A stretch of 64,000 nt of DNA. Origin: JANXVR01 sp034667405 (GTDB taxonomy: Bacteria > Actinomycetota > UBA4738 > HRBIN12). The position numbers and the translations under genes are program-made. The stretch covers positions 36,710-100,709 of the forward strand of contig JAXDJX010000007.1 of assembly GCA_034667405.1 (NCBI GenBank). Reading direction: 5' to 3'. Positions within the stretch are counted from its first letter, which is position 1; every line of letters begins with the position of its first letter. Of the stretch, positions 8,937 to 17,540 are shown piece after piece. Under the pieces are notes generated by a model, which was not told where the DNA came from, searched no databases, and worked only from the letters and a program-made list of their open reading frames with translations.

Positions 8937-8965
8937 CTGACCGAATGCCCTCCTCGATGTAGGAT
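8937..8965 (+). promoter_or_regulatory. Predicted promoter of the NarL-type regulator gene
   Basis: CTGACC (8937-8942) and TAGGAT (8960-8965) are 17 bp apart, matching a housekeeping -35/-10 pair. Transcription would start near 8972, leaving a short leader that contains the GGAGGAAAC ribosome site of the gene starting at 8996. Confidence 0.5.
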
Positions 8966-8995
8966 GGCGCGGACCATCGGCCTCACGGAGGAAAC

Positions 8996-9634
8996 GTGAC
9001 CATCAGGGTTGCCATCGCGGACGACCATTCACTGGTCCGCCAAGGGCTGCGCCGCTACCTCGACATGGCCGATGGCATAGAAGTGGTGGGTGAAGCATCC
9101 AACGGCAAGGAGCTCATGGAGCTCGTGGCCGAGACCGATCCCGACATCGCGCTCGTAGACATCCGGATGCCGGAGATGGACGGGCTGGAGGCCGCGCGTG
9201 ATCTCCGAGACAAGCACCCGAAGGTAGGCGTGATCATGCTCACCGCTTACGACGACCGCCAGTTCGTGGTGGAGGCGGTTCGAAGCGGGGCCCGCGGCTA
9301 CGTGTTGAAGGCACGAGACGCCGAGCACCTCATCCAGACCGTTCGATTGGTGGCCGGTGGCAACATGGTCATCGACCCCCAACTTGTGGTGGCGCTGGCC
9401 GAGGAGCTCTCCACCGCCAAAGAACGTGATCGCCGGGCAGAGACACTCACTGCGCGGGAGATCGAAGTGCTGCAGCTCCTCGCGTTCGGACACACCAACC
9501 GCGACATCGCCGAACGCCTCTATATCTCGCCCGACACCGTGAAGACGCACCTGGAGCACATCTTCGAGAAGCTCGGCGCGTCGGACCGTACCGCCGCCGT
9601 GGCAGAGGCGCTCCGACGCCGCCTCATCGAATAA
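8996..9634 (+). CDS. NarL/FixJ-family response regulator
   Basis: A 212-residue regulator with an N-terminal receiver domain (acidic pair in IADDHS, phospho-acceptor Asp in IALVDIRMPEMDG, Lys in YVLKAR) and a C-terminal LuxR-type helix-turn-helix (LTAREIEVLQLLA, then TVKTHLEHIFEKLG). It starts at a GTG preceded by GGAGGAAAC. The next gene on the same strand is a HisKA_3-type membrane kinase, the matching kinase class for NarL regulators, so the two are very likely a pair even though about 100 bp separate them. Confidence 0.94.
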   Translation: MTIRVAIADDHSLVRQGLRRYLDMADGIEVVGEASNGKELMELVAETDPDIALVDIRMPEMDGLEAARDLRDKHPKVGVIMLTAYDDRQFVVEAVRSGARGYVLKARDAEHLIQTVRLVAGGNMVIDPQLVVALAEELSTAKERDRRAETLTAREIEVLQLLAFGHTNRDIAERLYISPDTVKTHLEHIFEKLGASDRTAAVAEALRRRLIE

Positions 9635-9740
9635 GCCGTCTGCTGAACCTGCTGTAATCGCCGGGCTAGTCCCTCCGGCGCCCTTTCTCCGTCGGCTGGG
9701 TGATGGAGCCCTGGCCCCGGACCCGCCATCATGGGCGTGG

Positions 9741-11855
9741 ATGTCCCAACCCGTGAGTCGCCAATTCCGCGCCGGTGCCGGCGTGCTCTTGATCATCGCC
9801 GTCGCGGCGGTGATCGCTGCCCGAACCGTGCCCGCGCCCGGCACCACTGAAGCATCCGTTCTCCCGAACCTCGCCGTGGGCTTGGCCGGCTTCGTGGCCG
9901 CCGGGGTGATCGCTGGAGCGAACCGCTTCCACCGGTGGGACGGGCACCGAGCCTTCGTATTCGCGTCGTTCATCCTGGGCCTCACGGGCCTCGGGTTGGC
10001 ATCCGTTGCCCGGTCGGGGCGAACCATCACGACGCTGGGCCCGACCGACCTGCTCTTCCTGCTCTACCTTCCGCCATTGTTCTACGCGTTGCGGGCTGAG
10101 CTGCGCGACCATTTCCCCACCGAGGAACGCACCGAGTTCGCCGCAGACGTCCTCCTCATCACCGCATCGTTGGCCTCGATCGTCTACCTGGTGATCGTTC
10201 CGGCGAACGCGAGCCCCGCTGCCCAGGCTTCGGCCGCCACGTGGGCGGTGCTCGCGGCCGGGCAGGTCGCGATGTTCGTCTCAATGATGTTCTGGGCTCC
10301 GACGCGCGATCACGTCGCGCACGCGCTCTCCTTCTCCTTGGGTGCCGTGGCGGCGGCAGGGTTCGGCAGGGAATGGAGCACGGGGTCGTTCACCGTGGCC
10401 TCGCCCATCGTCACCGTGATGGCCGCATGCTCCGTTCTGGGGCTGGCGGCCACGGCGACGTTCCTGCGGCGCGGCGCCGGCGTGCAACGGACGGCTCGCC
10501 TGGCGCGGCCGATCATCGCGAACGGCTCGGTCATCGCGGCGTTCGCCGCGTTGGTCACCGTGACCATCACGCAGAACCGTCGCGAGATCTCCAACGCGCA
10601 GGAGGTGGCCATCATCGCCGCGCTCGGGCTGGCGGTGACCGCGCGGATCATCATGAGCCAAACGAAGATCACGGTCGCACACCGGGATACGCGCGCTGCG
10701 CTCACGGCCAAGGAACTCGCGCTGCACGAAGCCGACCGGGCCCTCGATCGGGTTCGCGAGGCAAACGAAACCCTTCGCCAATCAGAGGAGCACCTACGCC
10801 TCGTGTTCGACGCGGCCGTAGACGGGATCGTCGAACTCGACGAGCGCGACACCATCCTCCGAGCGAACGAGGCCTTCTGCGGGATGGTGGGGCTGGACCG
10901 GACGTCGGTGGAAGGACAGCCGTGGACCGCGCTCGCAGCCGCCATCAACGGGTCGGACAGTGGGTTCGCATCGCTTCCCAGCACCGGGTCGGGACTGATC
11001 TCGCAGGTGGAAGGGCAGGCGCTGTATCTGGAATCGCGGACGTCGGACGTGCCGATGGAACCTCCGCGCCGCCTCCTCCTGGTGCGCGACGTCACCGCCG
11101 GCCGGGTGGCCGATCAGACCATCCGCTCGTTGTTCCAGTTCCTCCAGGACCGCGACGAGGACCGCACTCGCCTCCTCCGCAGGACCAACGCCGCCATCGA
11201 ATCCGAACGCAACCGGATCGCGCGAGACCTCCACGATGGACCGGTCCAAGGGGTCAGCGCGGCGTCGCTGAGCCTGGAGGCTGCGCTCCTCATGATCAAG
11301 GCGGGAGATCTCGAACGAGGAACGGAGGTCCTGACGAAGATCCGCAAGGAACTGGCCGAAGAGGCAGATTCCCTGCGGGCCTTGATGTCCGGCCTTCGTC
11401 CTCCCGTCTTGGAGGAGCGGGGACTCATCCCGGCACTGCGGGAAACGCTCAATCGGTTCGGCACCGATCACGACGTGCTCACGTCGTTCAACGGCGTCTT
11501 GGCCAAGCCCATCCCTCGAGACCTGGAGACACTCGCGTACCGCGTGGTTCAGGAAGCGCTCTCCAACGCCGGCAAGCACGCGAATGCCGGCCGGGTCAAC
11601 GTGAACGTTCAAGCGGACCTCACTCAGCTCCGGATCGAGATCGAGGACAACGGAACGGGCTTCGACAGTGCCCGCGCCCGGGAATTCCTTCATCAAGGAC
11701 GGGTCGGACTCGCCTCCATGCGCGAACGGGTGGAGCTCGCGAGCGGGTCGTTCGTGGTTCGTTCGTCCGTCGGCAAGGGAACGACGATCCTGGCAACGCT
11801 GCCCGTAGAGTCCGCCCCCGCGCTCCGCGAACTCGCCGTCGACGAAGCTCGCTGA
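9741..11855 (+). CDS. Membrane PAS-containing histidine kinase (NarL-type, HisKA_3/HATPase)
   Basis: A 704-residue sensor kinase. The first ~310 residues hold about eight hydrophobic helices without a large outer loop, so the input is probably sensed in or near the membrane. A coiled-coil linker (about 315-350) leads into a PAS domain (about 350-460), then a HisKA_3 dimerisation domain with the phospho-acceptor His in RIARDLHDGPVQ, and a HATPase domain with EALSNAGKHA and DNGTGF. It should phosphorylate the NarL-type regulator encoded just upstream. No good ribosome site precedes the ATG at 9741. It converges on the PBP gene with 11 bp between stops. Confidence 0.92.
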   Translation: MSQPVSRQFRAGAGVLLIIAVAAVIAARTVPAPGTTEASVLPNLAVGLAGFVAAGVIAGANRFHRWDGHRAFVFASFILGLTGLGLASVARSGRTITTLGPTDLLFLLYLPPLFYALRAELRDHFPTEERTEFAADVLLITASLASIVYLVIVPANASPAAQASAATWAVLAAGQVAMFVSMMFWAPTRDHVAHALSFSLGAVAAAGFGREWSTGSFTVASPIVTVMAACSVLGLAATATFLRRGAGVQRTARLARPIIANGSVIAAFAALVTVTITQNRREISNAQEVAIIAALGLAVTARIIMSQTKITVAHRDTRAALTAKELALHEADRALDRVREANETLRQSEEHLRLVFDAAVDGIVELDERDTILRANEAFCGMVGLDRTSVEGQPWTALAAAINGSDSGFASLPSTGSGLISQVEGQALYLESRTSDVPMEPPRRLLLVRDVTAGRVADQTIRSLFQFLQDRDEDRTRLLRRTNAAIESERNRIARDLHDGPVQGVSAASLSLEAALLMIKAGDLERGTEVLTKIRKELAEEADSLRALMSGLRPPVLEERGLIPALRETLNRFGTDHDVLTSFNGVLAKPIPRDLETLAYRVVQEALSNAGKHANAGRVNVNVQADLTQLRIEIEDNGTGFDSARAREFLHQGRVGLASMRERVELASGSFVVRSSVGKGTTILATLPVESAPALRELAVDEAR

Positions 11856-11866
11856 GTCTGCGCCTC

Positions 11867-14035
11867 CTACGGGCTGGGCGAGTGACTAGGTTTCGGTGAG
11901 GGGGTCGGCGATGGTTTCGGCGAAGGCGAGTGCGTCGGCTTCGGTGACGGGGTGGGGGAAGGCGGAGGTGTCGGCGAGGCGACAGGTGTGGTGGGCCCGA
12001 CGGTGTAGCCGGCGAATGTCGGCTGCGTGAAGGGAAGGACCGGCATCCCGTTCAGCACCTGGTTCATGTAGTCCTGCCAGATCGCCGCGGGGATGGTTCC
12101 ACCGAACACCGGCCCGACGCCTTCGACGTAGTTCATCGGCCGGGAATCCGACTCCGGGTAGCCCATCCACACACACGTCGCGAGTTGCGGCGTGTAGCCG
12201 CAGAACCACGCGTCGACGTAGTTCTGCGCGGTGCCTGTCTTGCCGGCGGCGGGGCGACCGGTCAGACCGTTGTCCGAGGCAGTTCCGTAAGTCAAGACGC
12301 CCTCCAAGGCGTAGGTCACCAGGTTGGCGGCGTTGGCTGGCAGTACTTGCTTCCCGCGCGAGGCCACCGACCCGACCACGTGGCCACCGTGGGCCTTGAC
12401 CTGGAGCAGCGGCGTGGCGTAATGCCGAACACCCTCGGCCGCAAGGGTCGCGTACGCGTTCGTCATCTCGAGCGGGTTCACCCCGACGCTTCCAAGCGTC
12501 ACCGAGCAGAAGGCGCCGAGTTTGCTCTGGATCCCCATATCGTTCGCCGTCTCGACCACTTTGTCCGGGCCGATCTGACTGACCAACTGCGCGAAGACGG
12601 TGTTCACGGAGTAGGCGGTCGCCGCCTTCAGGGAGAATCTGCCGCTCTCCTCGTCCGAGGAGTTCGAGGGGTTCCACGGCGTCCCGTCCTTGTTGTTGCA
12701 GGTGGGGTCGTTGATCGAGATGGACGACGGTCCCTCCCAGTACGCATTGAGGTTGTAGTGCTCCTTCATGGCCGTCGCCAACGTGAAGATCTTGAACGCT
12801 GATCCCGCCTGCCGGCCGCTTCCCCCGAATCCCTTCGCACCGGAGAGCGCAAGGTTCAGCTGTGACTTCTGCCAGTTCTTCCCGCCCACCATCGCCAGGA
12901 TCTCGCCGGTCTGGGGATCGATGGACACGAGCGCCGCCGAGGGATCGGTCGAACTCGGAAGGTACTTGCTGATGGTGTCCTCGGCAGCTTTCTGCATCGA
13001 CATCTCGATGGTGGTCGTGACCTTCAGTCCACCGCCGAAGACGGTCGCGCTGCCGTACTTCTGGATGAGGTAGCGCTTGGCGTAGTCGACGAAGTATTCG
13101 GACTGGCCGGGGGTGCCGAGCGTCGAGCCGCGTTTGGCGATATCGGGGATGTCGCAGCAGGGTTTCCCCTTCGCCTGGTCGGCCTTCGTCTGGGGGATGA
13201 AACCGTAGTGCGCCATCTGGTCGAGCGCGTAGTTGCGCCGGCTCTTCGAGTCGGCCGGATGATCGATCGGGTCGAACAACGTCGGTGAGGTGATGAGTCC
13301 CGCCAACGTCGCCGACTGCGCGAGCGTGAGCTTGCTCGCATCCTCGTGCCAATAGGTCTGCGCCGCGGCCTGCGCACCGTAGGCCCCGTGACCGAAGTAG
13401 ATCGTGTTGAGGTACTTCGCGAGGATCTGATCCTTCCCCAGCACGTTCTCGAGCTTGACCGCCAGGAGCGCCTCGCGGATCTTCTCCTTGATGGTCCGGT
13501 CCGGGACCACGTAAACGCTCGACCCGTCCGCTTGCTTCACGATGGTGCCGGCGTAGAGGTTCTTCACGAGCTGCTCGGTGATGGTCGATCCGCCTTGCAC
13601 CGCCTGGTGCTTGATCAGGTCGGTGTAGGCCGCCCTGATCACACCGACGACATCCACGCCGGGGTGGCTGTAGAACGAATGATCCTCGACGGCGATCACC
13701 GCGTTCTTCAGCGAGTCGGGCATCTGGGTGAACGGGATGATCTGGCGGTCCACCTCACCGTGGAGGCTGGTGAGCAACGTCCCGTCTCGCGCGTAGAGAT
13801 AGGAGGTCTGGATGGGCGGCAGCGGTTTGCTCAACGTGAGCTTGGAGTAGGCGTAGACGAGCGCTCCCGCCACCGAGGACACCAGCAGGATGGGCACCAG
13901 GACGAAGACCCACCAGAACCTGCGGAAGAAGCCCTTCTTGGTCTTCTTCTTGCCGGACCTCTGTGCGGGCGCATGTTTCGGAACGTGCTTGGCGGGCTTG
14001 GCGTCCCCGCCGGACGTGGGAGTTGTACTGGACAC
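11867..14035 (-). CDS. Class A penicillin-binding protein (transglycosylase/transpeptidase), PonA-like
   Basis: A 722-residue bifunctional peptidoglycan synthase. A Lys/Arg-rich cytoplasmic tail leads to one membrane helix (about 42-63). The GT51 transglycosylase domain holds the catalytic Glu117 in AVEDHSFY and the GGSTITEQL motif near 148-156. The transpeptidase domain has SAFK (412-415), SVN (476-478) and KTG (599-601), so both activities should be intact. After about residue 690 comes a Pro/Ser/Thr/Lys tail of PSPTPSPKP-like repeats that may span the wall, as in mycobacterial PonA1. The start is a GTG at 14035, 8 nt after TAGAAT. The DUF5318 gene lies just upstream on the same strand. Confidence 0.93.
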   Translation of the reverse strand: MSSTTPTSGGDAKPAKHVPKHAPAQRSGKKKTKKGFFRRFWWVFVLVPILLVSSVAGALVYAYSKLTLSKPLPPIQTSYLYARDGTLLTSLHGEVDRQIIPFTQMPDSLKNAVIAVEDHSFYSHPGVDVVGVIRAAYTDLIKHQAVQGGSTITEQLVKNLYAGTIVKQADGSSVYVVPDRTIKEKIREALLAVKLENVLGKDQILAKYLNTIYFGHGAYGAQAAAQTYWHEDASKLTLAQSATLAGLITSPTLFDPIDHPADSKSRRNYALDQMAHYGFIPQTKADQAKGKPCCDIPDIAKRGSTLGTPGQSEYFVDYAKRYLIQKYGSATVFGGGLKVTTTIEMSMQKAAEDTISKYLPSSTDPSAALVSIDPQTGEILAMVGGKNWQKSQLNLALSGAKGFGGSGRQAGSAFKIFTLATAMKEHYNLNAYWEGPSSISINDPTCNNKDGTPWNPSNSSDEESGRFSLKAATAYSVNTVFAQLVSQIGPDKVVETANDMGIQSKLGAFCSVTLGSVGVNPLEMTNAYATLAAEGVRHYATPLLQVKAHGGHVVGSVASRGKQVLPANAANLVTYALEGVLTYGTASDNGLTGRPAAGKTGTAQNYVDAWFCGYTPQLATCVWMGYPESDSRPMNYVEGVGPVFGGTIPAAIWQDYMNQVLNGMPVLPFTQPTFAGYTVGPTTPVASPTPPPSPTPSPKPTHSPSPKPSPTPSPKPSHSPSP

Positions 14036-14111
14036 GAGGCCTGATTCTACCGAGGGAACCTCAGTTGCCAGGGGTGATCGCGTGCACCGAGTGTGTGGAG
14101 ATGTGGTGCCC

Positions 14112-14519
14112 TTAGCCTGCGGCGGTCTTCCGGCGGGCCGTGAAGGCTTCGCGCAGGTGGTTCCATTGGCACGTCGTGCAGACCTCCACCACGTAGCAGC
14201 AGGCCCCGGGATGTGCGGCCGCCAGGCGGATCCCGGTGGCGATCGACCACACTCTTCCGGAGTCGGCCTTCAACGATTCGCCGTAGACGTAAGCGAGGAG
14301 GACGAGCTTCTCTTTGCCGCAGACCGGACAATCCGTCTTCGTCGGTTCGCCGACGTGCTTGGCGGCGCGGATGAGTTCGGGGTGTGCGTCGCAGAGGTCG
14401 GTGAGCCCCAGCGTGCCGCGCTTCGCGTCGCGAAGGAGTGCCCGCTTGGCCAGCGTGTAGTCGATGACCCCGAGCTCTGCTCGAGGGCCTCGACCCAGCG
14501 GCGTCTGCTTGACTGCCAT
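14112..14519 (-). CDS. DUF5318 family protein (Rv0049-like)
   Basis: A 135-residue cytoplasmic protein matching the actinobacterial DUF5318 family: CDAHPELIRAAKHVGEPT, a CPVCGKEKL zinc-ribbon-like pair, YVYG, and YVVEVCTTCQWNHL with a second CxxC. The four cysteines suggest bound zinc. In mycobacteria the homologous gene (Rv0049) lies next to ponA1, and the same pairing is seen here with 76 bp between the genes. A role linked to cell-wall synthesis is plausible, but no biochemical function is known to me. The ATG at 14519 has a TACCAT element 6 nt upstream and no ribosome site, so its mRNA is probably leaderless. Confidence 0.85.
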   Translation of the reverse strand: MAVKQTPLGRGPRAELGVIDYTLAKRALLRDAKRGTLGLTDLCDAHPELIRAAKHVGEPTKTDCPVCGKEKLVLLAYVYGESLKADSGRVWSIATGIRLAAAHPGACCYVVEVCTTCQWNHLREAFTARRKTAAG

Positions 14520-14657
14520 CGGGCGATGGTACACCTGCACCCGGACAAGGAGACCGGCCGAATGACCTCCCCCGACCTGCCGTGGCACCCGGCCTCCCGG
14601 CCGGGGTAGCCTGCGGGGAGCCGACCACCGCGATCGACGCAAACTGAGGAGGTCTAC

Positions 14658-15353
14658 ATGACAGGTATCCGCGTGCTGCATCCGGGAGAGACTGGATGGA
14701 TCAACGAACCCGGCCCGGGCGGTGCCGGCTCGATGACCGGTCAGCTGGAGGCGTTCACCAGCGCCGACAAGCTCTTCACCACGGGCCTGTGGTGGCGCGA
14801 GCCCGATGAATGGGCGTTCGAGCGCCCCTACGACGAGGTCGCATTCATCACCAGCGGTACCGCGGAGATCGAGTTCGACGACGGTCGCGCCTTCACGCTG
14901 GCACCCGGCGACGTGGTGGTCACGCCGTTCGGTTCCAAAGGCGTGTGGCGGGTTCGGGAGCGCGTGAGCAAGGTCTACGCCATCTACGAGGGTCCGGACA
15001 TGACGGCAGGGGCGTCGGCGACAGTCATCGGCGCCCCCTCGGAGAAACCGTGGGTCGTGCTGGAGACCGAACCCGGAGACCCGAACGAACCGGGTCAGGA
15101 GTGGTACGCGTTCCGTTCCGGGGACGGGAGATTCTCCACGGGGGTCTGGAAGCGCGTCCCCGAGACCGGACCGGTGGACAAGACCTCGGACGAGGTGTCG
15201 GTGCTGATCCGCGGGGACGTCGAGATCGACATCGCCGGCGGCGAGACGGTCTCGGCCGGACCCGGCGACGTGTTGGTCACCGCGAAGGGGTGCCGAGGGA
15301 CCTGGCGCGCGCACTCCTTCATCGAAAAGTTCTGGGCGGTCTATCACGGCTGA
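14658..15353 (+). CDS. Bicupin protein (two cupin_3/DUF861-type domains)
   Basis: A 231-residue protein of two similar beta-barrel halves (about 1-115 and 125-231). Each half carries the cupin_3 pattern: an FTTGLWWR or FSTGVWKR strand, a D-E-V strand, a P-G-D-V-[VL]-V-T turn and a G-x-W-R strand near its end, followed by KVYAIYEG or KFWAVYHG. Related proteins include ureidoglycine aminohydrolase-like and sugar-binding cupins. The metal ligands usual in enzymatic cupins are poorly kept, so the activity is open. The ATG at 14658 follows GGAGG. It stands alone on the plus strand. Confidence 0.8.
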   Translation: MTGIRVLHPGETGWINEPGPGGAGSMTGQLEAFTSADKLFTTGLWWREPDEWAFERPYDEVAFITSGTAEIEFDDGRAFTLAPGDVVVTPFGSKGVWRVRERVSKVYAIYEGPDMTAGASATVIGAPSEKPWVVLETEPGDPNEPGQEWYAFRSGDGRFSTGVWKRVPETGPVDKTSDEVSVLIRGDVEIDIAGGETVSAGPGDVLVTAKGCRGTWRAHSFIEKFWAVYHG

Positions 15354-15417
15354 CCCATACGGCTCGCTCGATCCCGCCGGGACGGGAGGCTCGGAGCCGC
15401 TGTATCCCGACGTCGGG

Positions 15418-15816
15418 ATGGGCGGTGTGTTGCTTCGCGGACTTCGTAAGCGATGCCCGCGATGCGGCGAACGCGACACGTTCCTCACCTGGTTCCATTC
15501 GCGAACGCTCTGCCCCGAGTGCGGCTTGCGTTGGGAGAAGGAGGAGGGCGGTTTCCTCGGAGCGATGATGATCAACTACACCGTGGCCATCGGCGGTTGG
15601 CTGGTGATGTTGGTGGTGGTCCTGAGCTTCACCGTCCCGGATGTGCCGGTAGTGCCGTTGTTCGTCGGGAGCGCCCTAATCCTGGTCGGGCTCCCCTTGT
15701 GGTTCTACCCGCGCGCCAAGATGCTCTGGGCCGCCGTCGAGTTCATGGTGCTTCGGGCACAACCCGATTATCAGCCTCCGGTGACGCGCGATCCCAGGAC
15801 GCGAGACCTGGAGTAG
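15418..15816 (+). CDS. DUF983 family membrane protein with zinc-ribbon motifs
   Basis: A 132-residue protein with two CxxC pairs near the N-terminus (CPRCGERDTF and CPECGLRW), followed by two transmembrane helices (about 50-72 and 76-97) and a short cytoplasmic tail. This is the layout of DUF983, a family of unknown function often found near cytochrome oxidase or cell-envelope genes. No ribosome site precedes the ATG at 15418. The frame remains open upstream with a plausible Gly/Pro-rich segment but no ATG, GTG or TTG, so the start is uncertain. Confidence 0.8.
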   Translation: MGGVLLRGLRKRCPRCGERDTFLTWFHSRTLCPECGLRWEKEEGGFLGAMMINYTVAIGGWLVMLVVVLSFTVPDVPVVPLFVGSALILVGLPLWFYPRAKMLWAAVEFMVLRAQPDYQPPVTRDPRTRDLE

Positions 15817-15820
15817 CGGC

Positions 15821-16507
15821 TCAGATCGCGCCGCGACCGACGAGCGCGAAGAGCAGTAGCACCGCGATGTAGTGGCACGCCCCGGCGGCCACCGTGAACG
15901 AGTGCCACACCTCGTGATAGCCGAACCACCGGGGCCACGGGTTCGGCCGATTGCTGGCCAGGACGATCGCTCCGGCGGTGTAGAGCACGCCGCCGGCGAC
16001 GACGAGCGCCATGACCGGGCCGGTGAGGCGGGAGATCATGAGCGGACTGGCGAAGATGATGACCCACCCCAGGGCGATGTAGAGCGCACCCGAGGTCCGT
16101 TTGAACCCGTCGATCTTCAGCAGCTTCAACGTGATGCCCGCGATGGCGCCGGACCATGCGATCCCCAGGAAGACCCACGACCAGGGCGACGGAAGCGCCA
16201 GGAGACAGAACGGTGTGTATGTCCCGGCGATGAGTACGAAGATCATCGAATGGTCCAGCCTGCGGAGCCGCGGCACCACACCCGGCGACCAGTTCCCACG
16301 GTGGTAGAGCGCGCTCGCCCCGAACAACGCGATCAGGCTGATGGCGTAGACGATGGCCGCGGCCAGCGACGTTCCGTTCGATGCGCGGACGATGAGCACG
16401 AAACCGGCGGGGATGGCTGCGAAGAACGCCAGTTGGTGAAGGCGGCCTCGGAAGATCGGCTTGGGAAGCTCGGGTGTCCGCTCAGGCTGCGGGGGAGACG
16501 ACGTCAC
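15821..16507 (-). CDS. Hemolysin III / PAQR-family membrane protein
   Basis: A 228-residue protein with seven predicted helices. It carries the PAQR family marks: SALYHRGNW after helix 2, RRLDHSMIFVLIAGTYTPF and, near the C-terminus, YHEVWHSFTVAAGACHY. These His and Asp residues form the zinc site in this superfamily. Bacterial members are called hemolysin III or YqfA, but the physiological role is usually membrane or lipid homeostasis. The GTG at 16507 is 6 nt after TACTCT, a leaderless arrangement. Confidence 0.9.
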   Translation of the reverse strand: MTSSPPQPERTPELPKPIFRGRLHQLAFFAAIPAGFVLIVRASNGTSLAAAIVYAISLIALFGASALYHRGNWSPGVVPRLRRLDHSMIFVLIAGTYTPFCLLALPSPWSWVFLGIAWSGAIAGITLKLLKIDGFKRTSGALYIALGWVIIFASPLMISRLTGPVMALVVAGGVLYTAGAIVLASNRPNPWPRWFGYHEVWHSFTVAAGACHYIAVLLLFALVGRGAI

Positions 16508-16557
16508 CCGTCCAGAGTACGGGTTGCCGGGGAAACTCACGGGAGGCTCTGGGCCAT

Positions 16558-16920
16558 TCACCCGATGACCGCCCGAGCTTGCGCGGAAACGGCGGATCCG
16601 CCCGGGAACAGCAGGAAGCCCCGGACCGGAACCGATACGGAAACGGTGGCCCCCGTGGAGCCGGACGAACACGCACATGACGAAAGCTCCGCGCCATTGC
16701 GAGCCGCGTACTCGCGCGCGAGCGCCGTGGGATCGCCTCCGGTGGGGAAGGCGAGTTCGGCGACTGCCGCCAATGCGGCTGCGTCGGCGGCAGTGCGCGC
16801 CTGTTCGCGGACGATCAAGGCTCTCGCGACGTCGGCCACGCCCATCGAGAGCACCACGAGCATGGCGATGACGGCAGCAGCGACGACCGTTACCGAGCCG
16901 CATTCCTCCCGGGCATTCAT
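16558..16920 (-). CDS. TadE-like pseudopilin-type protein (last gene of the Tad cluster)
   Basis: A 120-residue protein with a short cytoplasmic head (MNAREECGSVTVV), one strongly hydrophobic helix (about residues 9-33) and a small secreted domain with a disulfide-capable CACS motif. It matches the TadE-like proteins found at the end of actinobacterial Tad/secretion clusters. Its ATG overlaps the stop of the preceding tadE-like gene (ATGA), so the two are translated together. It is probably a minor pilus subunit or priming component. Confidence 0.8.
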   Translation of the reverse strand: MNAREECGSVTVVAAAVIAMLVVLSMGVADVARALIVREQARTAADAAALAAVAELAFPTGGDPTALAREYAARNGAELSSCACSSGSTGATVSVSVPVRGFLLFPGGSAVSAQARAVIG

Positions 16921-17309
16921 CCGAACTCCTGACGGTCCGTCGCCTCGGCCCGGAAATGCACGCTGCTGCCGAGCAGCCATCCGATGAACGGCACCCGGAT
17001 CGCGTCCTCGACATCGACCGTGACCGTCACCGGTGATCCTCGACCACCGGCGCGCATCACCTGCACCGACGTCGCAGCAGGGTCGAGCCCGGGGCCCGCG
17101 GCAAGCGCAGCAGCTCTGATCGCGTCGGCGGAGGGGTCGACGGCGGCGGTGCGCGCCCCGGCGCGCGCCGCCGCCTCGACGATCAGGCGATCTCTGGCCA
17201 AGAGTCCGACCTGCACGAGTGCAAGCGTCAACACCAGGATCAGTGGAAGCACGAGCGCGAATTCGACCGCAGCCGTTCCCCGCTCGGCCGTCCTCCCAGC
17301 GTTCGGCAT
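16917..17309 (-). CDS. TadE family pilus-assembly protein
   Basis: A 130-residue protein with the TadE signature ERGTAAVEFALVLPLILVL at its N-terminus: a charged head with the Glu typical of prepilin-like helices, then a 25-residue membrane helix. The remainder is a small secreted domain. TadE proteins are pseudopilins needed for Tad pilus biogenesis. The ATG at 17309 is 7 nt after the flp-like stop; an ATG eight codons upstream overlaps that gene. It overlaps the following gene by 4 bp. Confidence 0.85.
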   Translation of the reverse strand: MPNAGRTAERGTAAVEFALVLPLILVLTLALVQVGLLARDRLIVEAAARAGARTAAVDPSADAIRAAALAAGPGLDPAATSVQVMRAGGRGSPVTVTVDVEDAIRVPFIGWLLGSSVHFRAEATDRQEFG

Positions 17310-17316
17310 GGACTCG

Positions 17317-17529
17317 TTAGGCACTGCTGGCACTGCCCGTGACCTGATCGATGATGTGATCGAAGAACGCCGGCAACTTGCCCGACGAATGCGCCCACGC
17401 GATCAACACCACAGCAACGGCTGCCGCGGCGAGGATGACCAACGCGTACTCGGCGGTGGTCTGCCCCTCCTCCCGGTTCGCGCGGTGGAAGAACGCCACA
17501 CCCCGGACCCATATGGAAAGCAACAACAT
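17317..17529 (-). CDS. Flp/DUF4244-like pilin subunit
   Basis: A small protein of about 70 residues with the pilin-type segment EEGQTTAEYALVILAAAAVAV: a Gly before the hydrophobic stretch, Glu at the +5-like position and a following Tyr. This is the Flp prepilin cleavage and assembly pattern and also fits DUF4244, which takes the flp place in actinobacterial Tad clusters. GGGGAGG lies 4-5 nt before the ATG at 17529. It is probably the major pilus subunit. No prepilin peptidase (TadV) is seen in the window, so that function must come from elsewhere. Confidence 0.8.
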   Translation of the reverse strand: MLLLSIWVRGVAFFHRANREEGQTTAEYALVILAAAAVAVVLIAWAHSSGKLPAFFDHIIDQVTGSASSA

Positions 17530-17540
17530 GACACCTCCCC

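Noticed and set aside
12185..14044. Plus-strand open frames opposite the class A PBP gene
   Set aside because: They are antisense shadows of a gene with all catalytic motifs intact.
14520..15575. A long minus-strand open frame that extends the DUF5318 gene upstream by about 350 codons
   Set aside because: It runs antisense through the clear bicupin gene and has the composition of a shadow frame; the DUF5318 start at 14519 has its own TACCAT element.
16508..17014. Upstream extension of the hemolysin III frame
   Set aside because: It overlaps the tadE-like genes in another frame; homology begins after the GTG at 16507.
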